Assembly (NCBI GenBank): GCA_020860025.1
Contig: JAJBVC010000185.1
Span: 1-29,851, forward strand
Source of the DNA: Clostridiales bacterium
Lineage (GTDB): Bacteria > Bacillota > Clostridia > Oscillospirales > Acutalibacteraceae
Reading direction: 5' to 3'
DNA length: 29,851 bases
Positions 15,001-22,200 of this stretch are shown in pieces. Positions within the stretch are counted from its first letter, which is position 1. The number at the start of each line of letters is the position of its first letter. A model generated the notes under the pieces. That model was given only the letters and a program-made list of their open reading frames with translations. It made no database searches and was not told where the DNA came from. Position numbers and translations under genes: made by a program.

Positions 15001-16463
15001 CCGAAGAAATTAAGGCGGCAGACGGCTCGGTTATCCCTGCCGATGGTTTAATCACACTTGCTAACTGCGATAAGGACGGCAACATTACCTTTGATTGTGA
15101 CCTGCCTATCGGCTTTAAGTGGTACGCAAAGGAAATTGCTACTGATGAGCATTATATTCTCTCCGAAGAACAGCATTTCTTTGATACGGAATATGCAGGA
15201 CAGGAAACGGCAGTTATTGACATCAAGCTCAATGACGGAGAACCTATCGCCAACAACCTTATCTACGGCAAGGTAATGGGATATAAGATTGACCGTGAAA
15301 CCGAAAAGCCGATTAAGGATGTTGTTTTCGGTATCTTTAAGGGCGATGAAACCGAATATACCGAAAAGACGGCTATTACAACCGCCACCACCGATGAAAA
15401 TGGCGTATTTGAATTTATCAATGTGCCTTACGGTGCTTGGATTATTCGTGAGCTGACTCCTGCTGAAAACTATCTTGAAAACACAGACCTTCATCACTTT
15501 GATGTTGAGAGAAACGAAAAGGTTATTGAGATGAATATCGTCAATGACCGTGTTCCTGAAATGAAAACAACTGCTACCATTGACGGCGAAAAGACAGTTT
15601 GTGCAACGGAAACCTTTACACTTACGGATACGGTTGAATATCAGCACCTTATCCCCGGCAAAGAGTACAAGGTTGTCGGTGTCCTTATGGATAAGTCCAC
15701 AGGCAAGGAACTCGTTATTAACGGCGATACTTTCAAGAGTGAAGTAACCTTTACTCCCGAAAAGCCAAACGGTTCTATTGATGTTCTCTTTACCTTTGAC
15801 GGTAAGAACATTACCACCGATACCAATATTGTCGTATTTGAAAGTCTTTACAAAGACGGCAAAGAGCTTGCCGTTCATGCTGACATTAACGATAAGGGAC
15901 AGACGGTAACGGTTAAGATTCCCGAAATCAAGACTTCGGCAAAGGCTGACGGTAAGAGCGAGGTTGAAGCAAGTAAGAAGATTACGATTGTTGATACCGT
16001 AACCTACAAAAACCTTACTGTTGGCAAGGAATATGTTATCAGCGGCGAGCTTATGGATAAGTCAACAGGCAAACCATTCTTAATCAATGAACAGCCTATC
16101 AGAGCCGAAGTGAAATTCACACCTGATAAGAGTGATGGCACAGTTGAAGTAACCTTTGTGTTCGATGGAAGCGGCATTACCGCAGAAACCGAACTTGTAG
16201 TCTTTGAAACGCTTTATCGTGAAGGTGTTGAAATTGCAACCCACGCCGATATTGAGGACAAGGGACAGACGGTTAAAATTACCGTTCCCGAAAAGCCTAA
16301 TACTCCGTCAAAGACGCATACCCCAAAGACGGGCGATGAAAGCAACAAGAGAATGCTTGCAACCATTCTCGGCGCTTCGCTCTTTGGTATTATGTGCCTT
16401 GCTTATACCCTCCTTCGCAAAAGAAAGAATAGTGTAAAGGAGGATAATGACAATGAGTGTTAA
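12054..16463 (+). CDS. Wall-anchored adhesin with thioester, Cna-B and VaFE domains
   Basis: A 1469-residue surface protein built like Gram-positive adhesins. Residues 1-31 are a signal peptide ending AFA. A thioester (TQXA-type) domain follows, with ACYCIEPG (Cys83, Cys85) and ATQILIWE (Gln159), the pair expected to form a reactive internal thioester that can bond covalently to a target. From about 340 to 1165 there are repeated SpaA/Cna-B-like beta domains. Two VaFE-type repeats (about 1166-1290 and 1291-1410) each have the VVFESLY or VVFETLY block and end in DKGQTV. The C-terminus has a sorting signal TPKTG (residue 1423 on) in place of LPXTG, then a membrane span and a basic tail. The ATG at 12054 follows a GAGG site. 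Proteins of this build are common on clostridial elements and may help cell-cell contact. Confidence 0.88.
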   Translation: MKHKPKKIIALFLAVLTIISTFSLGFTAFAATHEVVQINMPRGNDPVQSGWGHGDLTLLNGWTMDSTSFTTVKAIDDYEGDACYCIEPGVALYTGDKLSKEAEGFWDNYPSKYNDVLDPDTIKLFIGRIMQYGYTGAVSVDWQSNNSGANKYAKYYATQILIWEAIVGERDEHFNKINAKDKGKDNAKQVIQSNHPLRTEIFDYYDDIVTKVQNHTKTPSFTAKTKSKAQTVELTWNGSEYTTTVTDSNGVLSGYSFSGSGLTFSKSGNKLTISATTAPTSDVTITASKGAKRKGVITWTDEKIGPSGKIQDMVTYGAEVSDPVNAYIKVKVSYGSAKIVKTSEDGVVNNIKFHIKGGNIDKDVTTNSKGEIQVDNLIPGKYTVTEYAIDRYEPQSSKTVTVQAGQTATVSFGNVLKKGDLQITKTSEDGLVEGVKFHLIGISLSGAKINEYATTNASGVATFKNILIGTGYTVEEVDTAIRYVIPDSQTTSIKWNEVTKASFTNKLKKFRVTVTKEDAEKKKAQGDATLAGATYGIYDNGKLIDTYVTDENASFTTKYYICGDHWSIREIKPSEGYLLNDTEYHVGAEAKLYKVEFNDTANTVTEPVIKGNISIIKHSDDGSTQIETPEPEAEFQVYLKSAGSYAKADKDERDVLDCDNDGFAQSKDLPYGVYTVHQTKGVEGSDFMQDFDVYIAKNGKTYKYLINNAPFKAYLKITKVDRETGKVVPYAGAGFEIYDSNGKKVSQTFTYPKKTTISTYYTNSEGYLITPEKLDYGKGYSLVEVQAPYGYVLDSTPIKFNVTRDNSELEDALTLIKVKRDNIAQKGIIEVTKSGEVFASVDNTDNIYTPVYEVQNLKGAVYQVFAAEDIKTPDGTLRYQQGEQVDEITTGNDGIAKTKQLYLGKYTVVERTAPVNFVNANQQYDVELVYAGQNVAVTSTALSVYNERQKVTTSLSKEMQKDETYKLGMNDEILSVQFGIYAAEEIKAADGSVIPADGLITLANCDKDGNITFDCDLPIGFKWYAKEIATDEHYILSEEQHFFDTEYAGQETAVIDIKLNDGEPIANNLIYGKVMGYKIDRETEKPIKDVVFGIFKGDETEYTEKTAITTATTDENGVFEFINVPYGAWIIRELTPAENYLENTDLHHFDVERNEKVIEMNIVNDRVPEMKTTATIDGEKTVCATETFTLTDTVEYQHLIPGKEYKVVGVLMDKSTGKELVINGDTFKSEVTFTPEKPNGSIDVLFTFDGKNITTDTNIVVFESLYKDGKELAVHADINDKGQTVTVKIPEIKTSAKADGKSEVEASKKITIVDTVTYKNLTVGKEYVISGELMDKSTGKPFLINEQPIRAEVKFTPDKSDGTVEVTFVFDGSGITAETELVVFETLYREGVEIATHADIEDKGQTVKITVPEKPNTPSKTHTPKTGDESNKRMLATILGASLFGIMCLAYTLLRKRKNSVKEDNDNEC

Positions 16464-16542
16464 GGCTATTATTGGCATCGTAATCGTTGTCGCTGTTATA
16501 GCTGCTATTGCAGTAATGCAGATTAAAAACAGAAAAAAGTAA
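16453..16542 (+). CDS. 29-residue single-span membrane peptide
   Basis: A short frame starting MSVKAIIGIVIVV, hydrophobic from residue 5 to about 22 and ending in a basic KNRKK tail, so one membrane span with the C-terminus inside is likely. The start overlaps the last codons of the adhesin gene by 11 bases. A very strong AAAGGAGG site lies within that gene nine bases upstream, which makes chance occurrence unlikely. The terminator follows at once, so it is the last gene of the adhesin unit. The function is unknown. A role in adhesin export or sorting is suggested only by position. Confidence 0.65.
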   Translation: MSVKAIIGIVIVVAVIAAIAVMQIKNRKK

Positions 16543-16553
16543 ACAAACCTATC

Positions 16554-16595
16554 AGGGCGGCCATGTTGAAAAACTGACCGCCCTATTTCTATTTA
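16554..16595 (+). terminator. Probable terminator after the adhesin unit
   Basis: AGGGCGG (16554-16560) pairs with CCGCCCT (16578-16584), and the following sequence is T-rich but interrupted (ATTTCTATTT). The stem is GC-rich; the weak T tract makes termination partial at best. Confidence 0.55.
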
Positions 16596-16608
16596 AGGAG
16601 GAAAACAA

Positions 16609-16941
16609 ATGACCTATTTCAAAAACAATATAGCATCGCTCTTTGGTGTGAAAAGTGCGGTTGTCGCACAGTACCTTTTTGACAACATCTTTGTACTGAA
16701 TGAAGGCTGCTGTATCGCAAAAAGAGAGGGCAAGGCTTGGTGCAGATGTTCAAAGGTGCATTTAACAAGCGTTTTCCCGTTCTATTCAAGGCACCAAATC
16801 AGCGATGCTATTGACATCTTGATTGAGGGCAAAGTCCTGAAAAAGAAGCCGTTTGACAAAAACCGATTTGACCATACAAATTGGTATGCCTTTACGGAAT
16901 ACGGACTTGCCCTTATGACTAAAAACGATGGAGGTATTTAA
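16609..16941 (+). CDS. Small winged-helix DNA-binding protein
   Basis: A 110-residue protein whose middle (about 40-100) resembles the winged helix of phage and plasmid replication or replisome-organiser proteins: a WCRCSKVHL stretch, FPFYSRHQISDAIDIL as the recognition helix region, GKVLKKKPF, and a wing ending NWYAFTEYG. It probably binds DNA and may regulate or start replication of the element. It is too short to hold a full initiator. A strong AAGGAGG site precedes it. Its TAA overlaps the next ATG (TAATG), so it is coupled to the following gene and leads the small-gene operon. Confidence 0.65.
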   Translation: MTYFKNNIASLFGVKSAVVAQYLFDNIFVLNEGCCIAKREGKAWCRCSKVHLTSVFPFYSRHQISDAIDILIEGKVLKKKPFDKNRFDHTNWYAFTEYGLALMTKNDGGI

Positions 16942-17525
16942 TGAATACAGAAAAAAGAAAATTCGGCGATTATGAGGTAATTCACTCTATAACACTCGGC
17001 AAAACAGAAATGATTGTCGGCGAATGTGATTACAAAGAGCCGAGATTTGTTTGCTGTGATATTCAGCATACTAATCTGTTGCAGTTGCCGCAGAATGATG
17101 TTTATGAGAGAAGTTATCTCAAAATTATGAGGGAATTCAGCAACAGAATTTCAGACAGAGTTACCGAACTCGAAAAGGAAGCGCCGCAAACCGAAAAGGT
17201 TATTACCGCCGAGCAGTGTATGTCTGTAAATGATTTTAATAACATTGCAGGAATGGTTGTAGTCGTTTCGCCTAAAAGCCTTAAAAGAGAGTACCAGAAC
17301 GAAAGAAATCAGCTCTACTATGCTGTAAGTGGTAACGGTACAAAAATCAATTCAATGGGCAATGCCGTTTTCTGCTATAACCTTGCAACAAAAGAGCATA
17401 CCCGCTGGGAGCGCTATGACCTACTCGGCGTTATCAAAAAGGACGAAATGCCTGAATGGGCAAAAGAAGGTCTTGCCGAAGTCAAAAAAATGATTGCGGA
17501 CAGAAGCAGAGAGGAGGCACGGTAA
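16941..17525 (+). CDS. Element-associated protein, two-part, unknown function
   Basis: A 194-residue soluble protein. The N-terminal part (FGDYEVIHSITLGKTEMIVG) resembles the start of the next two proteins downstream. The C-terminal half (GMVVVVSPKSL, then YYAVSGNGTKINSMGNAVF, RWERYDLLGV and PEWAKEGL) resembles a module I associate with clostridial conjugative elements and polyvalent proteins. I cannot assign a biochemical role. The gene overlaps the winged-helix gene by one base and is followed two bases later by the next gene, so translation is coupled. Confidence 0.65.
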   Translation: MNTEKRKFGDYEVIHSITLGKTEMIVGECDYKEPRFVCCDIQHTNLLQLPQNDVYERSYLKIMREFSNRISDRVTELEKEAPQTEKVITAEQCMSVNDFNNIAGMVVVVSPKSLKREYQNERNQLYYAVSGNGTKINSMGNAVFCYNLATKEHTRWERYDLLGVIKKDEMPEWAKEGLAEVKKMIADRSREEAR

Positions 17526-17526
17526 T

Positions 17527-17817
17527 ATGAATGACGATAAAATCGTAAATGCAGGATATGTCATTGAGCAGGAACTTTATATTTGTAATGCTGTTATTGT
17601 TCTCGGCGTTAATCCTGACCTTTTGGACAAGGAGCACACTACACCTTATGTCACTTGGGAAACCGATAAGGACAAGAAGGACTTTTATTGGGGACATTAT
17701 TTCAAGGACAGATATTCTGCTGAGCGTGACCTTGTAAAAAGAGGTAACGAAAAGGTTCGCTACTTTGATCGTATTACCGGCTTTTACAAACAGCAGACGG
17801 AGCGTGATGAAAGATGA
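17527..17817 (+). CDS. Small element protein, paralogue of its neighbours
   Basis: A 96-residue soluble protein with the pattern GYVIEQELYICNAVIVLGVN followed by FYWGHYFKDRYSAERDLVKR. It has the same layout as the protein encoded at 17814 (GYKVIQKLSIGNVTFFIGYN and FFDDCFSAQKDIVDR). I chose the ATG at 17527 because AGGAGG lies nine bases upstream; an earlier in-frame ATG lies inside the preceding gene and has no such site. Its stop overlaps the next start (ATGA). The function is unknown. Confidence 0.7.
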   Translation: MNDDKIVNAGYVIEQELYICNAVIVLGVNPDLLDKEHTTPYVTWETDKDKKDFYWGHYFKDRYSAERDLVKRGNEKVRYFDRITGFYKQQTERDER

Positions 17818-18080
17818 AGCGCTTTTTCGGATACAAGGTTATTCAAAAGTTATCCATTGGTAATGTTACTTTCTTTATCGGCTATAACAAATACGGTAAA
17901 AGCAGATATGCTACCTGTTTTCGTCGTAACGGAGAGAAGAATTACTCTTGGATTCGCTTTTTTGATGATTGCTTTTCTGCTCAAAAGGATATTGTTGACA
18001 GAGCATACAGAGAAATCCCTATGCTTGAATATTTAATGAATAAGGAGGATGAAGGCAATGCCAACAAAACCGACAGTTAA
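17814..18080 (+). CDS. Small element protein, second paralogue
   Basis: An 88-residue soluble protein aligned end to end with the 17527 product: shared VI, IGN, IGxN, a Trp-containing strand and the SAxxDxVxR helix. It is coupled to the preceding gene through an ATGA overlap. The last 23 bases overlap the following gene, whose ribosome binding site (AAGGAGG) lies within this coding sequence. The function is unknown; the fold is probably a small alpha-beta domain. Confidence 0.7.
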   Translation: MKRFFGYKVIQKLSIGNVTFFIGYNKYGKSRYATCFRRNGEKNYSWIRFFDDCFSAQKDIVDRAYREIPMLEYLMNKEDEGNANKTDS

Positions 18081-18300
18081 TAAATTAAGGGTTTTTGAAA
18101 AGCTCAACAAGGCAGGCTACACCGATGAAAAGAGCATTATGAGTATTGATGAAAAAATCATATATGACAAATCTTTTACAAGGGATGAGCTTATCGTTGT
18201 TGTTCAGATGAAGGAAGCGGCAAAGAATAAAGCCCTTATTGCTTACCTTGCCGACCCGAATGTTGACCTTACCCCACCGAAGAAGGAGGAAAAGAAATGA
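18058..18300 (+). CDS. Small helical element protein, unknown function
   Basis: An 80-residue charged protein, predicted mostly helical, ending in a Lys/Glu tail (PPKKEEKK). I chose the ATG at 18058, nine bases after AAGGAGG. The ATG at 18049 is only one base after that site and so too close. It overlaps both neighbours, by 23 bases upstream and 4 bases downstream, which supports it as a real gene in this compressed operon. I see no known motif. Confidence 0.62.
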   Translation: MPTKPTVNKLRVFEKLNKAGYTDEKSIMSIDEKIIYDKSFTRDELIVVVQMKEAAKNKALIAYLADPNVDLTPPKKEEKK

Positions 18301-19238
18301 GAGAATACACATTAAAACCTCTTTCCAGAGCAGAAAAACTTTATGCTTATAAGCAGAGCCAACAGATTGCAGGTCAGACAGGATATTACGGCTACTTGCA
18401 TGGTGATTTTGACAAGAGCGACAATTTCAATAATGTATTTGAGTATTACAACGGTGCTGTTGTTCGTGGGCATTTTGACGAGGAAAGGAATAATGTTATT
18501 GATTTCCTTGAAGATAATATTTGTTCAAGCTCACGCAAAATGAGAGATTTCTGCTATTCTCACAAAGAGGCAGCCATTAATGGCAACTTTGGTGAGGAAT
18601 ACGGCTTCCGTATTGATGCAGGAAACCAAACGCTCATTGTCCGTTTTAATCCATTTCCCGAAGGCGACTACAACTGCTATGTTTTTGCTTATGACAAGCA
18701 TTTACTTGACCGTCACATGAAAAAGGCGGCAAAAGACATTAGGTTTATTCGCTCTGATTATTCGCTTATGTTCAAACTTGAAGATGGCGATAAGATAATG
18801 ATTAAATATCCCGATGGTTTTAAGAAGCTTCAGGAGTGCCGCTTCATTGACGAATACCATACACAAATCGGCAACAGTATTTACCACATTTGCCAATTTG
18901 CAGAGATGATGGAAAGGAACGGTGCAACCGTAATTCCAATGCGAAGCTCTTTACCCGAAACGGCTTATCATTATTTGAAGGACAGAAAGAAAATCGAGGT
19001 TATCGTGCAAGGCAATGATGAACCGTATGAAATAAACGCTCCATACACTGATGATAAACGCAATATGGAAGAAGTTGACAAGCTAAATGCTGAAAACAAT
19101 GTAAGCAAAAAGCAACTCGGCGCAATGGTTGTCGGCAGTGTTCTCGGCTGGGATGATAACGGTGCTGACCCGAGAAACTATAACGAAAACGGTAAGTTTA
19201 TCAAAAACACACGCAATAGAGATGACTTTGAAAGGTAG
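18297..19238 (+). CDS. Conserved ICE-type protein (LPD28-like), unknown function
   Basis: A 313-residue soluble protein. It follows the layout of a family I know from clostridial conjugative elements: LSRAEKLYAYKQSQQIAGQTG near the start, NCYVFAYDKHLLDRHMKKA in the middle, then CRFIDEYHTQIGNSIYHICQ, MERNGATVIPMRSSLP, and a C-terminal GSVLGWDDNGADPRNY block. The middle may match a large-polyvalent-protein-associated domain (LPD28), but that label is from memory. It is coupled to the preceding gene by an ATGA overlap and ends eight bases before the polyvalent helicase gene. The activity is unknown. Confidence 0.7.
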   Translation: MREYTLKPLSRAEKLYAYKQSQQIAGQTGYYGYLHGDFDKSDNFNNVFEYYNGAVVRGHFDEERNNVIDFLEDNICSSSRKMRDFCYSHKEAAINGNFGEEYGFRIDAGNQTLIVRFNPFPEGDYNCYVFAYDKHLLDRHMKKAAKDIRFIRSDYSLMFKLEDGDKIMIKYPDGFKKLQECRFIDEYHTQIGNSIYHICQFAEMMERNGATVIPMRSSLPETAYHYLKDRKKIEVIVQGNDEPYEINAPYTDDKRNMEEVDKLNAENNVSKKQLGAMVVGSVLGWDDNGADPRNYNENGKFIKNTRNRDDFER

Positions 19239-19246
19239 GTGTTTCT

Positions 19247-22200
19247 ATGGCTAACAAATATGAATTTATTAAATTCGTCTTTGATGATACCTTAAAAGAA
19301 ATCACAAAATCGCCTGAAAATTGGCAGTCTTTTCTCTTTTCGGCTTGCAGAAACTTCAAACTCCCGTTTGACGAGCAGCTTTTAATCTTTGCTCAAAGAC
19401 CGGACGCAACCGCTGTTCTTGAATTTGACAAGTGGAATAATCGCTTTGGCAGATGGGTAAACGGCGGTGCAAAGGGTATCGCCGTTTTTGATAATGTCAG
19501 AGGTGAAAACCAGCGGCTTAAATACTACTTTGATATTTCCGATACACACGAAACAGAGTTTTCAAAGCCTGTTCCTATGTGGGAATACAAAACGGAATAT
19601 GAAGCAGAAGTCATATCCGTTTTAGAGGATAACTTCGGCGAACTTGAAAGGAAAGACGATATCACCAATGCTGTCTTTTCTGCTGCCGAGAATATGGCTA
19701 TGGATAATCTTCCCGACTATATCTCCGAGCTTATCAATTATGCAAAATCAGACAGCTTTCTTGAGGATTTAGGCGATGACGCCATTGAAAAAGAATTGAG
19801 AGTGCTTGTTCAAAACAGCGTAGCATATATGATGCTTACCCGTTTGGGTGTTGACACCTCAAACCTTTTTGACAGAGAGGATTTTCAAGGCGTTGTTAAT
19901 TTCAACACACCCGAAGCACTTTCCGTCCTTGGCGAAGCAACAAGCGATATTGCCGAAATGGGACTAACCGAAATAGGAAAAACCGTTCTTACTCTGCAAA
20001 AAGAAAATCGCATAATTGCAGAAAAAAGCAAAGATGAATATACTGAAAGCGAAAAAACAAAAGAAAGGAGTGCTGACTATGACACAGCCAATCAGTTACA
20101 CAACGGTGAACGAAGTTCAGATTCCGAACCTGCTTCTCCCACAGGACAAGACGATTCGTTTTGGTCGTTACGCAGAAGCTCGCAGAGATTTTCTGATGAA
20201 CCACCACAAGCCGTATTACACGAGCCTGAAACTGCAATGCCAGCTCGACCAACATCTGAAAGAGGTTCAGGACAGAGCCGAGCAGATGGAGGAACAGTTG
20301 ATGACAACGTTGGCAGCTCAAGAGGGCTTGACGGAGAAACTGAAAGCGGAAAATCCGATGACTTGGGTACAGGGCATGAACAACCTGAAGCAGAGAGTTC
20401 GGGAGATAGTCATGAACGAAGTGATTTATCAGAGGTAAGCGAAGAATTACCACCGTTTACGGATGAAGATAAAATTCTGTTTATGCTTCAAAACCCTAAT
20501 GACGATTTGGCGCACCGAAAGGAATTTTTGGTACAGCGTTGGAGCGAATTAAGGAATACTGATGAAAAAGGAAGATATATCTCAACCATTTACGGAGGAT
20601 TACTGAAACAGTTTAATGTTGACGGCGTTGAAGTGGGATACCACTATGAACCGGAGGGACTTTATTTATACGAGGGAACTTATAAATCTCGTACAAAGGA
20701 GTCCCTTTTTTCGTGGAATTTAGTCGCTGAACTCATAGACCAACTCATCAAGGAAGGCAAATACTATCAGCCCGAAAAGAAAGAGCCTGAAACAGCACAG
20801 CTTGGCTTGTTTGATTTTGTTGATAATGCAGTACCAACCGAACAGACAGTAACGGAACCCGAACAGGTTTCCTTGTTCGCTGACTTCGGTATCTCACAAC
20901 AGATTATTGATGAAGCGCTATGTATCGGTGCAAACGATACTAACAGCACGCTTGATATTGCTATGTTCTTCCGCAGGGACAGAGGAACGGAATACAATGC
21001 TAAATTCCTTAAATCCCACTACGGTACTAACGGCGCAGGCTTCTTCTTTGACGGAGAGCAGATTTCTGTTTGGTATGACGAGAACGGCATTAACATCGCA
21101 AAGGGCAATACGGCTCAAAAATCATCTGCAACACATTTGACTTGGGAACAGGCGGCGAAGCGTATCCGTGAACTGCTCGACCTCGGAAGATATATGCCGC
21201 AATATCAGCTTGATAAGATTGATGACTATGAACTTTCGTATGTTGCCGAAAGAATAGTCTTTTTCCTTCGTGATATGGATAAAGACAGTAAGGAGCGCTG
21301 CTTCCCGTCTTTATATGAAGCATTAAACGGAGTTTATGGCTATCCTGATCAGGTTGAAATCGTTAAGGGTGCATTATCAAATCCTGATACTTTTAACGAC
21401 CTTGACAATGACTATATCGAGTTTATGGATGACCGCAGGCGTGGAACTATCAGCGGCTTACCACGCTATGCTTTTCAGTATTCTCCCGAATATGTATATG
21501 AGATTATGCAGGGTATGTCACTTGAAAAAGTGCCGTTCAAAGCACAGGCAGGCTTTAATCCTGACAGACAGTATTTCATCACTAACGATGAAATTAACAA
21601 ACTGCTCAGCAGAGGTTCTTCATACGCAGAGAGCAGATACCGCATATACACATTCTTTGTAAATCATTCTGATATGCAAGAACGCATTAAGATGATAAAA
21701 GACGAATACGGAACGGGCGGATATGCTGTAGGTAACGATAATGCGAATTATGACGGAAAAGGCTTATTTTTCAGTCACGGAAGCGGTATGGAGCCTTATG
21801 CAAAGGTGCTGTTAAAGTGGAACGATGTTGTAAAGCGAATTGATGCTCTAATTAAAGCAGAAAAATTTCTTTCTGATGAAGATATTGCAAAGCTGCCTGA
21901 TATTGAAAAAGAGCATATTGCAAATGATGTTGAACGCTTTTTTGAGGTTATGCCTGATGAATATGCAAAGCCGTATTCAAATGAGCTTGAACCTTACAGA
22001 AGAAAAGATGTCATTATGGCGCAGCTTGATAATCCGCAGGCGCTTGAAGATATTGAAAAAATGATGTCTGACGCTCTCGCCCTTATGGATAAGAGCAACG
22101 AGTGTGATTACAAATGGCATCAAGAACAATATGACAATTTTGTTGCTTTCAAAAACGGAGAGTATCATCCCTATGCTGTTCCGAAACAGAAAGCACCGTT

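Noticed and set aside
15048..15878. Long minus-strand frame of 276 codons opposite the adhesin
   Set aside because: It lies antisense to conserved VaFE and Cna-B coding sequence, has no ribosome binding site and no recognisable domain. Its length follows from the codon pattern of the real gene.
19989..20453. Minus-strand frame of 154 codons opposite tnpV
   Set aside because: The plus strand already has two supported frames here. The minus frame has no ribosome binding site, and its leucine/histidine-rich sequence is an antisense by-product.
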